Shown here: positions 8,508-17,415 of the stretch, piece by piece
Layout of the letters: each line of letters opens with the position of its first letter
How positions within the stretch are numbered: the first letter of the stretch is position 1
NCBI RefSeq assembly: GCF_000430685.1
Contig: NZ_AUMM01000010.1
Span: 33,683 to 97,682 of the forward strand
Source: Tuberibacillus calidus DSM 17572
GTDB taxonomy: Bacteria > Bacillota > Bacilli > Bacillales > Sporolactobacillaceae
Length of the DNA: 64,000 bases
Reading direction: 5' to 3'
The notes under the pieces: model-generated
What the model saw: only the letters and a program-made list of their open reading frames with translations
Told to the model about the DNA's origin: nothing
The model's database searches: none
Program-made: the position numbers and the translations under genes

Positions 8508-9691
8508 TGCCATGGTCCATCCGTCGTGGTTCTACAACCATTGTCGAGCTGTTTACGATCTTTGGGGCTGTCACGGGTGTCATCAGTCTCCTTTTTACTA
8601 ATGGCATGTTGTTTTTTGCCTCATGCCTTCTGCTCGTCTTCGGTTTGTATCCCCGCTGGTATTTAAACTATATCTCGAAACATTTTTCTTTTGAAAATGA
8701 GAAAGAGAAAGTGTATTTAGCGCGAGGGTCAAGCGGAGAATTACGGCTCAGTTTTGCTAATCATGCGAAACTCCCCGTAGTCTTTGCCACGGTCGAATTG
8801 GCGGTCGATGACCATGTTCATATCGGTGGAGTAAAAAAATGGATTGGAAAACAATATCAATTTGAAATTTCTTTAAAAGCAAGTAATAATCAAAGCTTTT
8901 CCTTACCCATTGAAGCGCTGACACGTGGGGTTGCCAAAGTGAAAAATTTAAAGGTGAAATTATATGATCCGATGCATCTTTTATCACTGACATTAAGCCA
9001 AGATTTTATTCGAAAAGAGGTCGTTATCTACCCAGAGCAAAAGCCGGTAAGAGGTAGTGAGACGCTCAAGCTTCCGATTGAAGGTGATCATCCGCATCCC
9101 ACATCCCTTTTTCAAGATGTCACAAGCCCCATCGGTACGCGCGAATATTTACCGAGTGATCCGTTAAAACATGTTCACTGGAAGGCGAGTGCCAGGACAG
9201 GGCAATTGCAAACCAAGATTTTTGAAAAAACGGTGGGCATGACTTGGACATTCGTGATTTTGCTCAGTAAAGAGTTAACAAAAGCCGCCCGTCTTGAATT
9301 GGAAAATCAGTTGTCCTATGTCGCAACGCTTTGTCATGAGGCCTCTCAACGCGGTATTGACACGGAAATCTTTATTAATACGAAGCCGATGGGCCGCTCA
9401 CTCTTTCATCACTTGGAGGCCGGATGTGACCGTCATCATGTCATCAAAGCGATGGAGTTTCTTGCGCTTATCCAACCTGTTCAGATTAAAACGTTGCCGC
9501 TTGAAGCGTTGAGAGAAATGGACCGGACTTTTCGGGAACGCCGCGTCATCCTCATTATTGATCAAGTTAGACAAACCGCCCCCTCCCGTTTTTATCAAAA
9601 ATGGTTGAGGAATGGACATGCGCTTTATTTTATCGACCCCGAAGGCATGATCATACCGATTTCAGCAGGTGGTGAACGCCTTGCTACGTAA
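8504..9691 (+). CDS. yeaD: DUF58 domain-containing membrane protein
   Basis: 395 aa. Two N-terminal membrane segments (about residues 14-50) are followed by an extended domain and then the DUF58 signature REYLPSDPLKHVHWKASA at about residues 212-229. The C-terminal half resembles a von Willebrand A-like fold. DUF58 proteins are encoded with MoxR ATPases and are thought to be partners in protein maturation at the membrane. It overlaps the upstream MoxR gene by 4 nt and the downstream gene by 23 nt, indicating one operon. No biochemical activity can be assigned from sequence. Confidence 0.85.
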   Translation: MMPWSIRRGSTTIVELFTIFGAVTGVISLLFTNGMLFFASCLLLVFGLYPRWYLNYISKHFSFENEKEKVYLARGSSGELRLSFANHAKLPVVFATVELAVDDHVHIGGVKKWIGKQYQFEISLKASNNQSFSLPIEALTRGVAKVKNLKVKLYDPMHLLSLTLSQDFIRKEVVIYPEQKPVRGSETLKLPIEGDHPHPTSLFQDVTSPIGTREYLPSDPLKHVHWKASARTGQLQTKIFEKTVGMTWTFVILLSKELTKAARLELENQLSYVATLCHEASQRGIDTEIFINTKPMGRSLFHHLEAGCDRHHVIKAMEFLALIQPVQIKTLPLEALREMDRTFRERRVILIIDQVRQTAPSRFYQKWLRNGHALYFIDPEGMIIPISAGGERLAT

Positions 9692-10895
9692 AACGAAAAC
9701 AATAGAGGTAGCGCTCTCTGCTTTGATGGAAGGTTTAGTAATCTACGCGGCCTGCGTACCGTTTGGCGGAAGCCACCCATGGTTGTTTATAAAGTCGTTC
9801 GGATGTCAATTTGTCATGACATGCATCGCGTTTTCTATATTCTTCTTTCGTTTAAAGTGGCGGTATTATTGGCCGTATTTTATCGTGGCACTTGCCGTGG
9901 CCGGGTTAGGGATAATGCTTCATCTTCCAATGATTCTATCGTTTTGTTGTGCGATGCTTTTATTTTGGAGGCTCTATTGTGCTCTAACGGGCGAGACAGC
10001 GGAAAATCTTTGGATGGTTTATTTAGCCACTTGCGCGGTTATTTTCTTTTATCTTATCCTATTCGGCCTTTTTAACCGGCACTTTCTATATGAATCGGGG
10101 TTTTTTCTCGTCTTTTTATGCCAAACAGCGCTTGCGGTTAGCCTTCACTTTATCCGGACCATCAAGGACGGCCATGTTATTAAAAAATTGGCGGGATCTT
10201 ACGGTTTAACGCTAACAGGTCTTATCGCGGCGGCGGGTTTACTTGCGCTCATTGTTCCAACCCTGTTTAAAGCTTTCACTTACTTAGTCGGCGTGGCAGC
10301 TTATGGCCTTTTTAATGCTGTGCAAGCCATCGGACGTTTGATTTTAAGCAAAAGGGGAGATCGTATTAATAAAGCATGGGAGAAGGTACAGCAAGCGAGG
10401 AAGGACAATTATGAGGCGCGGCATCAATGGCAGGATACCATCCATCACTGGTCTTTCCCCACTTTTTGGATCGCCTTCTTTCTCGTTGTCATTGTTAGTG
10501 CTGTGATTTTCATCTCTTTAAGAAAATATTGGAGCATCGATCAGCGGAAGATCAACGAAGGCACCGTCACACAAGCGCCTCACACAAGTCAATGGCAGCC
10601 CCCCGTTGGTGCAGAAAGCCGCAAACGAAGGCGCAAACCTCCGAAAGACCGCGTTCGCTTGGAAATGTATCGGCTCGAGAGAAAGTTAGGTCAAACTGAT
10701 GAGGGCAGAAACGCCCATGAAACCGTCAGCGAATGGTTAAGTCGACTCCCGTTGGAACAAACGGAAAAAACGTTGATTCGCACCATCTATGAACGCGTCC
10801 GCTACGGTAAGAAGGTGGTAAAAGAAGAAGACTTTGCATCTTATAAAAGAGCGGTGCTGTCGCTTGCGGATAGAATCCGAAAAAGTAAAAAATAA
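9669..10895 (+). CDS. Polytopic membrane protein with C-terminal DUF4129, lacking the transglutaminase domain
   Basis: 408 aa. The N-terminal 210 residues hold about six hydrophobic segments, another lies at about 258-280, and the C-terminal cytosolic part (about 325-405) with HETVSEWLSRLP and YERVRYGKK looks like DUF4129. At this position in MoxR-DUF58 clusters one expects a roughly 700-aa transglutaminase-core protein (YebA/TgpA type). Here the whole extracellular transglutaminase region is absent, with no sign of a frameshift; the loop between membrane segments is short and charged. GTG at 9669 and GTG at 9672 are both possible starts. It is the last gene of the cluster; a repeat copy follows. 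Confidence 0.7.
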   Translation: MVNALLRKTKTIEVALSALMEGLVIYAACVPFGGSHPWLFIKSFGCQFVMTCIAFSIFFFRLKWRYYWPYFIVALAVAGLGIMLHLPMILSFCCAMLLFWRLYCALTGETAENLWMVYLATCAVIFFYLILFGLFNRHFLYESGFFLVFLCQTALAVSLHFIRTIKDGHVIKKLAGSYGLTLTGLIAAAGLLALIVPTLFKAFTYLVGVAAYGLFNAVQAIGRLILSKRGDRINKAWEKVQQARKDNYEARHQWQDTIHHWSFPTFWIAFFLVVIVSAVIFISLRKYWSIDQRKINEGTVTQAPHTSQWQPPVGAESRKRRRKPPKDRVRLEMYRLERKLGQTDEGRNAHETVSEWLSRLPLEQTEKTLIRTIYERVRYGKKVVKEEDFASYKRAVLSLADRIRKSKK

Positions 10896-10904
10896 GCAAG
10901 CCGT

Positions 10905-11007
10905 AGCTCTGCTAAAGAAACTCAGCTCTACGAAGCCTTTTGGGAGAAGGCAGATTTTAGTTGCCCATATGCTCGCTTGAAAAATCATCGATTTTCTTAC
11001 TAGAATA
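10905..11007 (-). repeat. Dispersed intergenic repeat, copy R2
   Basis: Read on the minus strand it begins CTAGTAAGAAAATCGATG, continues with GAGCATATGGGCAACTAAAA and CCAAAAGGCTTCG and ends AGTTTCTTTA. It begins directly after the pssA terminator and has the same orientation as pssA. Confidence 0.7.
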
Positions 11008-11058
11008 AACAAAGGGGTCAAGCGAAGGTACAGCCTATGATGGCTCTTCGCTTAACCC
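11005..11058 (-). terminator. Rho-independent terminator of pssA
   Basis: On the minus strand GGGTTAAGCGAAG (11058-11046) pairs with CTTCGCTTGACCC (11027-11015) with one wobble, followed by a T-rich tail. Confidence 0.8.
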
Positions 11059-11097
11059 TCTTTCTTTTATTTTTTTCTCTTATTAGGAATGTGAATC

Positions 11098-11637
11098 CTA
11101 CATTTTTTTGATGCGGAAGTTGCTGACCATCATGGATGATAGAAGAATAGAAAAGCTGCAGATAGCCAGGCCAGGAATATGGGAAATGGCGAGATAGCTT
11201 AAAGTAAGCAAACAACCGGCGACAGTGATGGGTAATCCGTGAAAACTACCGTCAAATTCCGTGATGTTATAGCGGGCGAGTCGGATAGCGCCACACAAAA
11301 TATAGATTATGGTGACAAAAATGCCAAAAACATTATAGTGGATGAAAAGACTTTGATACAATAATAGGGCAGGAGCGACGCCAAACGAGATCAAGTCGCA
11401 AAGTGAATCCAATTCCTTGCCGAAGTCCGAAGTAACATTGAGTTTCCGAGCGATGCCGCCATCAAAGCGGTCTACTAAACAGGCAAGGAAAATCATAAGC
11501 AAGCTCATATGGGCATGATGGTTTAGAATAAGAAGAATCGCTAAAATTCCGAGTGTAAGATTGAATAACGTCATCATGTTTGCGCTTTGTGCTCTAACTT
11601 GTTTTTTGGTTTGATCCATGCGGTCAGAAAGCAACAT
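11098..11637 (-). CDS. pssA: CDP-diacylglycerol--serine O-phosphatidyltransferase
   Basis: 179 aa membrane enzyme that makes phosphatidylserine from CDP-diacylglycerol and serine. The CDP-alcohol phosphotransferase signature D-x2-D-G-x2-A-R...G-x3-D-x3-D is complete in CLVDRFDGGIARKLN followed by FGKELDSLCDLISFG. About five further hydrophobic segments follow. The start ATG is nine bases after AGGAG. It is divergent from psd, which decarboxylates its product, with only 56 bp between the two starts. pssA, psd and the DedA gene form a phosphatidylethanolamine module, here with the genes in different orientations. In B. subtilis the three are co-directional (pssA-ybfM-psd). Confidence 0.92.
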   Translation of the reverse strand: MLLSDRMDQTKKQVRAQSANMMTLFNLTLGILAILLILNHHAHMSLLMIFLACLVDRFDGGIARKLNVTSDFGKELDSLCDLISFGVAPALLLYQSLFIHYNVFGIFVTIIYILCGAIRLARYNITEFDGSFHGLPITVAGCLLTLSYLAISHIPGLAICSFSILLSSMMVSNFRIKKM

Positions 11638-11693
11638 AAATCAATCACTCCTAAGCGGACCACTATATATCTATCATACGGGAGGAATATGGG

Positions 11694-12521
11694 TTGCTCA
11701 AGTTATTTTTTAAATTATTAGTAGAATTAACTGGAAATCCTTTATCCTCACGCTGTTTGCGATTCATCGCCGAATCGCGTGGAAGCGCATTTTTAAATCG
11801 GTTGTTTGTTAAAACGTTTGCCGTAAAGATGGAAGAAGCCGAAAGCAGCCTTCATGAATATAAGAGTTTACAATCCTTATTCGTCAGGAAATTAAAGCCG
11901 GGCATCCGGCCAATTGACCCGCGACCGAACGCGTTGGTCAGTCCGGTGGACGGCATCCTCAGCGCTTACGGGCGTATCACACAAGACAGCACGTTTCTTG
12001 TGAAAGGGGATCTGTACCGGCTCAGGGATGTCCTCGGAAAGGAGGATGCAGAGCATCGTTATCAAAACGGGCATTATTTTGTGCTTTATTTATCGCCTGG
12101 TCATTATCATCGGATTCACAGCCCGGCAAACGGCGCTATTTTGGAGCAATGGCATCTCGGGCGTACCTCTTATCCCGTCAATCGCCTTGGTATGAAATAT
12201 GGCGGGCATCCTTTTTCTAAAAATTACCGTTTAATATCCGAAATGGCGACCCCGTATGGGAACATCGCCGTGATTAAAATCGGCGCATTAAACGTGAACT
12301 CCATCCATTTGACGCATGCCACCTCTGTTCTAACAAAAGGTGAGGAAATCGGTTATTTTTCTTTCGGCTCCACCGTGATTCTTTTCACCGAGACGGCAGA
12401 TTTTCGATATGTCCAGACACTGGTGGAGGGAAAGAGCCTGCGATATGGGGAACCACTTGGTTGTTTTACGGCGTTTGTTCCTCTTTCTTGCGGTGGCGGA
12501 TGTACCAAAAGCCGAGGCTAA
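11694..12521 (+). CDS. psd: Phosphatidylserine decarboxylase proenzyme
   Basis: 275 aa. It decarboxylates phosphatidylserine to phosphatidylethanolamine at the membrane. The self-cleavage motif FGST has Gly225-Ser226 at the scissile bond, which generates the pyruvoyl cofactor; DGILSAYG, PGHYHRIHSP and NERA-equivalent NVNSIHLTHATSVL segments are in place. The start is TTG, seven or eight bases after GGGAGG. The 3' end runs 56 bp into the convergent DedA gene, so the last 18 codons are read on both strands. The C-terminal tail after Gly256 is longer than in B. subtilis and cysteine-rich (SCGGGC), likely a consequence of this overlap. Confidence 0.92.
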   Translation: MLKLFFKLLVELTGNPLSSRCLRFIAESRGSAFLNRLFVKTFAVKMEEAESSLHEYKSLQSLFVRKLKPGIRPIDPRPNALVSPVDGILSAYGRITQDSTFLVKGDLYRLRDVLGKEDAEHRYQNGHYFVLYLSPGHYHRIHSPANGAILEQWHLGRTSYPVNRLGMKYGGHPFSKNYRLISEMATPYGNIAVIKIGALNVNSIHLTHATSVLTKGEEIGYFSFGSTVILFTETADFRYVQTLVEGKSLRYGEPLGCFTAFVPLSCGGGCTKSRG

Positions 12522-13065
12522 ACAAAACCATACATGGGACGATGATCCAGAGATGTTGAGCGAAATAATGCATCATCTTTAAACCTTGGAGGCCAAACAG
12601 CCGCCCTATGGTAATAAATGTGACGACCCAGATGAGCGCTCCGGTATAAGCGAACACGGTGAAACGTTTAAAGGAATAGTTCAAAATACCAGCGATATAG
12701 GCTGTCACATGCCTGACACCGGGGATAAAATATCCCAAGAACAGAATGGGGCCACCGATGTCTTTAAAAGATTGATAAGTGCGGGTGACGGTTTTTTCTT
12801 TTATACCGATTTTCGGTCCGATTCGCCGTAAGACCGGTTCTCCGAATGTTGCACCAGCAAGATAACTGATCGTAATGCCGCACGTTGCCCCGGCCAATGC
12901 GATGAGAACAGATAAAACGTAGGACATTCGGCCAAGGGAGACATTGTATCCCACATAAGTCAATAAGACTTCATCCGGTACGGGAAGACCGATGATGCCG
13001 AAGAGGAGAACGAAAAATAAACCAATATAACCAAAATGCTCGATATAATGATGCCAATGCGCCAT
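12466..13065 (-). CDS. petA: DedA family membrane protein (YbfM/PetA-like)
   Basis: 199 aa, DedA/VTT superfamily. The signature region FGIIGLPVPDEVLLTYVGY is at about residues 22-40, GATCGITISYLAG at 58-70, and FLGYFIPGVRHVTAYIAG at about 107-124 carries the conserved Arg and Gly-Pro-like re-entrant helix. DedA proteins move lipids such as undecaprenyl phosphate or phosphatidylethanolamine across the membrane. In B. subtilis the member encoded between pssA and psd (YbfM) has been reported as the phosphatidylethanolamine transporter PetA. Proximity to both genes here supports the same job; specificity is inferred. It overlaps psd tail-to-tail by 56 bp. Confidence 0.8.
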   Translation of the reverse strand: MAHWHHYIEHFGYIGLFFVLLFGIIGLPVPDEVLLTYVGYNVSLGRMSYVLSVLIALAGATCGITISYLAGATFGEPVLRRIGPKIGIKEKTVTRTYQSFKDIGGPILFLGYFIPGVRHVTAYIAGILNYSFKRFTVFAYTGALIWVVTFITIGRLFGLQGLKMMHYFAQHLWIIVPCMVLFSLGFWYIRHRKKEEQTP

Positions 13066-13193
13066 GCCAAAACGACCTTCCTTTGTCGCCGGATGTTTAT
13101 AACCTCTTAAATCATACCAAAATGGTGGGGGGGCGTAAAACTTTTTCTAGCATTCGGAGTAATGATAATTTATTAATAGGCAGGTTACAATCT

Positions 13194-14102
13194 ATGGAAT
13201 TGATTTTTTTAGGAACGGGTGCCGGCATGCCGTCCAAACCTCGCAATGTCTCAGCGCTCGCTTTGATGATGCCAGAATATAATGGTGACGTTTGGCTTTT
13301 TGACTGCGGAGAGGCCACCCAACATCAAATCCTCAGGACAAATATTAAACTGTCCAAATTGACGAAAATATTTATCAGTCATCTCCATGGGGATCACATT
13401 TTCGGGCTTCCAGGTTTACTCGCCAGCCGTTCGCAACAAGGAGAGAGCCTTTTACAACTTTACGGCCCAGAGGGGTTAAAGGATTTTGTAGAATGGACGT
13501 TAAAACTATCCCATACGCATTTAACGTATCCGCTCGAGGTTGTGGAGGTAAAAAGCGGTCAAGTCGTTTGTGAACAGAATTTGTCGGTCTCAGCGGCTCC
13601 TCTCGATCATGTTGTCTGCTCTTTCGGTTTTCGCATTGTCGAAGCGGATAAACCTGGCGCTTTGCTTGTGGATAAAATTCAAACGGAATTGGGGATCGCA
13701 CCTGGACCGATTTACAAACGGTTTAAAGAAGCACCGTCGGTTGTTTTACCCGATGGCCGGACGGTTAACACGACCGACTATATTGGTCCACCCAAAAAGG
13801 GTCGGGTATTAACGGTTATTTCCGATACCCGCCCCACACCGCAAGCGATTGAATTGGCAAAAAACGCCGACGTGCTCGTCCATGAGGCGACCTTTACGCA
13901 AGATCGGGAAGAAGGGGCCAATGCCTTCGGACACAGTACAGCTAGGCAAGCCGCGGAAATTGCCAGGAAAGCCGGTGTCGGGAAACTGATTTTGACGCAT
14001 ATTAGCTCACGGTATAGGGAGAAAGAACCCTTATTGGAAGAGGCGACCGCGGTATTTCCCAACACAGTAATTGCGGAGGATTTTTGGTCGTTTTCCTTCT
14101 AG
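13194..14102 (+). CDS. rnz: Ribonuclease Z
   Basis: 302 aa zinc endoribonuclease that removes the 3' trailer of tRNA precursors lacking encoded CCA. The metallo-beta-lactamase motif SHLHGDH places His63, His65, Asp67 and His68 at the positions known in B. subtilis RNase Z. Later motifs LDHVVCSFGFRI, LTVISDTRP, VHEATF and FGHSTA are all present. ATG at 13194 is preferred over upstream in-frame starts because MELIFLGTGAGMPSK is the family N-terminus. It is a single gene; the convergent namA shares its bidirectional terminator. rnz and namA are also neighbours in B. subtilis. Confidence 0.95.
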   Translation: MELIFLGTGAGMPSKPRNVSALALMMPEYNGDVWLFDCGEATQHQILRTNIKLSKLTKIFISHLHGDHIFGLPGLLASRSQQGESLLQLYGPEGLKDFVEWTLKLSHTHLTYPLEVVEVKSGQVVCEQNLSVSAAPLDHVVCSFGFRIVEADKPGALLVDKIQTELGIAPGPIYKRFKEAPSVVLPDGRTVNTTDYIGPPKKGRVLTVISDTRPTPQAIELAKNADVLVHEATFTQDREEGANAFGHSTARQAAEIARKAGVGKLILTHISSRYREKEPLLEEATAVFPNTVIAEDFWSFSF

Positions 14103-14119
14103 TCGCCTTTCGATAAAGC

Positions 14120-14155
14120 AAAACGGGGTGCTCAAGGCATCCCGTTTTGGTTTTT
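14120..14155. terminator. Bidirectional terminator between rnz and namA
   Basis: AAAACGGGGTGC (14120-14131) pairs with GCATCCCGTTTT (14137-14148) with one wobble; T tail on the plus strand and, reading the other way, the A-flanked stem provides T for namA. Confidence 0.8.
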
Positions 14156-15173
14156 AGGCATCCCATCCCCGTTTGTACTGAACGGGAGCTTCGATGGTCG
14201 TTCTTAACTCTTTGGCTGCGCGGTACGGCCAATAGGGATCTCGGAGCAACTCACGGGCGAGCAAAACGACATCGGCTCTGCCATTTTTCAAGATTTCCTC
14301 GGCTTGTACGGCGTTCAGGATTAAGCCGACGGCACCAGTCATGATTCCGGCTTCATTGCGAATTTTATCGGCATAAGGCACTTGGTAGCCGGGGAACGCA
14401 TCAATTGAAGCAGGAACGACGGCGCCGGAACTGCAATCGATGAGGTCCACCCCTTGGCTTTTCATTTTTTTCGCATAGTAGACATAATCTTCAGGGGTAT
14501 TTCCGCCTTCTATGTAATCATTGGCAGAGATGCGGACGAAAAGTGGGCCGTCAAATTCCGTCTTCACCGCTTCAATGACCTCTGAAAGAAGCCGGTAGCG
14601 CCTGTCGCGATCGCCGCCGTAATCGTCATCCCGCTGATTGGTAAGCGGGGAAAGGAATTGATTGATTAAGTACCCATGGGCGGCGTGGATTTCGACGATA
14701 TCAAAACCAGCCCATTTCGCGCGCCGGGCCGCTTGCCGAAAAGCGTCGACCACATCATGGATGGCTTCAACCGTCATCGCTTCTGGCGTTTTCATTCCGG
14801 GAAAGGCGATGGCGCTTGGGGCGATGATGGCTTCAGGGATATCGGCCTTTCTTCCCGCATGACCGAGTTGAATGCCAATCTTACTGCCATAAGCGTGATT
14901 GAGTTCCACTAATTTTTTAAGTCCATCGATATGTTCATCGCTCCAGATGCCGAGGTCATGAACCGAGATCCGCCCTTGTTTGGTGACGGCAGTCGCTTCG
15001 ACGATGACTAAGCCGACTTGACCGACCGCTCGGCTTGTATAATGCGTGAGGTGAAAATCCGTTACTTTCCCGTCTTCATCGAAGCAGGAGTACATGCACA
15101 TCGGCGACATGACGATGCGGTTTTTCAACGTGACGTTTTTAATGGTCAGTGGGGTAAAAAGCGCTTTAGCCAT
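14154..15173 (-). CDS. namA: NADPH dehydrogenase NamA (old yellow enzyme, YqjM type)
   Basis: 339 aa FMN-dependent ene-reductase that reduces alpha,beta-unsaturated aldehydes and ketones and related compounds. [19 protein letters not shown] and MSPMCMYS at the N-terminus, [11 protein letters not shown] (flavin and active-site His region), [16 protein letters not shown], and the C-terminal arginine-finger region VQYKRGWD match YqjM closely. The Cys in MCMYS tunes the flavin potential in the family. The ATG at 15173 is chosen over earlier in-frame starts, which would add 56 residues encoded in repeat DNA. It is a monocistronic gene downstream of repeat copies R3a/R3b. Confidence 0.93.
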   Translation of the reverse strand: MAKALFTPLTIKNVTLKNRIVMSPMCMYSCFDEDGKVTDFHLTHYTSRAVGQVGLVIVEATAVTKQGRISVHDLGIWSDEHIDGLKKLVELNHAYGSKIGIQLGHAGRKADIPEAIIAPSAIAFPGMKTPEAMTVEAIHDVVDAFRQAARRAKWAGFDIVEIHAAHGYLINQFLSPLTNQRDDDYGGDRDRRYRLLSEVIEAVKTEFDGPLFVRISANDYIEGGNTPEDYVYYAKKMKSQGVDLIDCSSGAVVPASIDAFPGYQVPYADKIRNEAGIMTGAVGLILNAVQAEEILKNGRADVVLLARELLRDPYWPYRAAKELRTTIEAPVQYKRGWDA

Positions 15174-15269
15174 GCTGCAGTCACAACCTTTCTTCATGGG
15201 TAAATATCTTTGTTTCTCTTTGGATTGTAACATAACGAGCGACTGCATCAGGAAAAAATGCTCAAAGCC

Positions 15270-15412
15270 TATAATGAAACTTCCCTCTGCGAAGCCTTTT
15301 GGGGTATGCTTGCTTAAACAATGATATATTTTCTTACTCAATCAAGCCTTTTGGCGAATGTAGCCCCTTAGTAACCCTTATGCCCGCTCGAATTTCTTAC
15401 TAGTACAAAAAA
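15270..15412 (-). repeat. Dispersed intergenic repeat, copies R3a and R3b in tandem
   Basis: On the minus strand R3a (15412 to about 15335) starts GTACTAGTAAGAAATTCGAG and contains GGCATAAGGGTTACTAAGG and CCAAAAGGCTTGA. R3b (about 15340-15270) starts again at TAAGAAAATATATCATTG, contains CCCAAAAGGCTTCGCAGAG and lacks the middle block. It starts right after the GDPD terminator, in the same orientation. Confidence 0.65.
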
Positions 15413-15442
15413 GGCGAGAGCCTCTCCGGCGGACTCCGCCTT
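15407..15442 (-). terminator. Terminator of the GDPD gene
   Basis: On the minus strand AAGGCG (15442-15437) pairs with CGCCTT (15416-15411) around an inner GAGAG/CTCTC hairpin, followed by T6. Confidence 0.7.
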
Positions 15443-15460
15443 CCTTTTGTATTTCCTGTT

Positions 15461-16195
15461 TTACTTCATTTTAATCTTCCTGAGTTTAGCGGCTTGTGCC
15501 GGTTCATCTGTGATGACGGCGTCTACCCCCCAGCGAAAAAGTATGGCCATAAAATGCGGACTGTTGACGGTATACGGGCGGATCTTCAAACCATTCTTGT
15601 GCAACGTGCGCACTAATTGTTCGGTTGTAATGCGGTAATACGGATGTAAACCGGATGCGCTGATCGAACGGGCGTAGCGGACCGGGTCCGGAATCGGTTT
15701 ACTGTATAAGGGGGCGGTTTCGGCGTTATGATTTAACCGCTTAATTTTTAATAAGCTGTCATGATTGAATGATGAAAAAATCGTCCGTTCCATCATGCGG
15801 TATTTATCGATGAGTTCGAGCATGATTTCTTCCATCCCTTTATAAGGGAACAGGTTGTTTTTGAGTTCAATCACTAAATGAAGCGGTGTCGGTTGGATCC
15901 ACTCAAGCACTTCCTCAAGTGTCGGTATTTCTGCCTTGCGAAATTTCCAGCCTTTCCAATGTCCTGCGCTCAGTTTTTTTAGCTCTGAAACGCTGTAATC
16001 TTTGACAAAACCATAACCGTCAGTCGTCCGATCGACAGTTTCGTCATGAATCACGACAGGAATTTTATCTCGACTTAAATGAATGTCCAGTTCAATGGCA
16101 TCCGCCCCGTCTTTAAGGGCTTGCTTATAGGCGAACATGGTGTTTTCCGGATATTTGCTACTCGCTCCTCGGTGCGCTATGATTTTTGTTGCCAA
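15461..16195 (-). CDS. Glycerophosphodiester phosphodiesterase
   Basis: 244 aa, GDPD domain (TIM barrel). It hydrolyses glycerophosphodiesters to glycerol-3-phosphate and an alcohol. The motif IIAHRGASSKYPENTMFAY carries the first catalytic His-Arg, ELDIHLSRDKIPVVIHDETVDRTTDG the metal-binding Glu/Asp and the second His, and LVIELKN the third acid. There is no signal peptide, so it acts in the cytosol. The TTG at 16195 is preferred, being about nine bases after GGAG; a GTG at 16204 abuts that site. It stands alone. Several B. subtilis GDPDs (YqiK, YhdW) are similar and I cannot choose between them. Confidence 0.88.
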   Translation of the reverse strand: MATKIIAHRGASSKYPENTMFAYKQALKDGADAIELDIHLSRDKIPVVIHDETVDRTTDGYGFVKDYSVSELKKLSAGHWKGWKFRKAEIPTLEEVLEWIQPTPLHLVIELKNNLFPYKGMEEIMLELIDKYRMMERTIFSSFNHDSLLKIKRLNHNAETAPLYSKPIPDPVRYARSISASGLHPYYRITTEQLVRTLHKNGLKIRPYTVNSPHFMAILFRWGVDAVITDEPAQAAKLRKIKMK

Positions 16196-16425
16196 AAAAC
16201 CCACACTCCGTTTCCTTTCTTTATCTCATTTTACATGATACGGCCACTATATCATATGAATCACGGGCGGTGTTGACCATGTTTTCGAAAAGTGCCGATG
16301 GATTTTAGGCCATGCTTTAAATTTCGTTACCCATCATATGAAAACATTGGTACAATAATCATAGTCGCTAATATTCGATTTATTTGCATAAATACACGAA
16401 CAAGACATCGATGGGAGGATCACGG

Positions 16426-17415
16426 ATGAAACCCATTAAGGTTGCCGATGGCGTCTATTGCTTGACCGTTCCGACGCCGTTTGCCATCGGCCCTGTTAAC
16501 ATTTTTATCGTTGTAGACGGAAACCGAGCGATGATGGTGGATGCCGGGCCAAAAACAGAGGAAGCCTGGCAAATGTTAGAGGCAGGGTGGCGAGAACTCG
16601 GGTTAAATCCGAATCAATTAGAAGCCGTTGTCTTAACGCATCATCATCCCGACCATACCGGTTTAATCAGCTATTTGAAAAACGATCAACCGATTTACGG
16701 ACATTGGCGCTTATGGCCATGGTTAACGAGAGACGTGCATTTTGCCGAGCGCTATAGAAATTATTTTCGGTCTCTTTCCGTACGAATGGGCGTGCCTAAA
16801 GAATTTCTGAACGATTCGCCAACCATTGACGAATATCTTATATACGGCGGTACAGGGCAACTGCATGCGAAGCTTGACGAAGGAGACCGGATTCCCGGAT
16901 TTGAGGAGTGGCAGGTCTTTTATACACCTGGTCACGCGCAGAGCCATATCGGTTTACTGCGCGATGATGGTGTTTTTATCGGAGGGGACGTCCTCCTCGA
17001 GACGATCTCGTCCAATGCGATCCTTGAGCCGCCATATTGCGACACGGATGCTGTGCCTTATACATTGCTTCAATATCGCGATTCGTTAAAAAAATGCTTA
17101 ACGCTTCCGATTCGAAAGGTGCTGCCGGGACACGGCAAGGCTTACGATTTTCAAGCATCACTGATCCACCATAAACTGCATGAACAAGAGAAGCGGCGCG
17201 ACGATATTTTACAATTGATAAAAGAAGGCCCAAAGACAGCGCTTGAAATCGGAATGTCTCTTTTTAAAAATAGATGGCAACGGCAATTGGATTTGGTTTT
17301 ATCGGAAGTGCAAGGTCACTTAGACTGGTTAAAAGTAGAAGGACTCGTCACCGTCGAAGATGTAAATGGAGCCTGGATTTATGAAATTCATGAGAAAGCA
17401 GGTGAAAGCTTGTGA
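16426..17415 (+). CDS. yqjP: MBL fold metallo-hydrolase (YqjP-like)
   Basis: 329 aa. The metallo-beta-lactamase core has LTHHHPDHTG (HxHxDH motif), YTPGHAQSHIG and FIGGDVLLE with the remaining metal ligands, then VLPGHGKAY. A C-terminal winged-helix-like region (about 255-325) follows, as in many thioesterase-like MBL proteins. ATG at 16426 lies seven bases after GGGAGG; upstream starts lack a binding site. The following SDR gene overlaps it by 4 nt (GTGA), so they form an operon, matching yqjP-yqjQ in B. subtilis. The substrate is unknown. Confidence 0.85.
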   Translation: MKPIKVADGVYCLTVPTPFAIGPVNIFIVVDGNRAMMVDAGPKTEEAWQMLEAGWRELGLNPNQLEAVVLTHHHPDHTGLISYLKNDQPIYGHWRLWPWLTRDVHFAERYRNYFRSLSVRMGVPKEFLNDSPTIDEYLIYGGTGQLHAKLDEGDRIPGFEEWQVFYTPGHAQSHIGLLRDDGVFIGGDVLLETISSNAILEPPYCDTDAVPYTLLQYRDSLKKCLTLPIRKVLPGHGKAYDFQASLIHHKLHEQEKRRDDILQLIKEGPKTALEIGMSLFKNRWQRQLDLVLSEVQGHLDWLKVEGLVTVEDVNGAWIYEIHEKAGESL

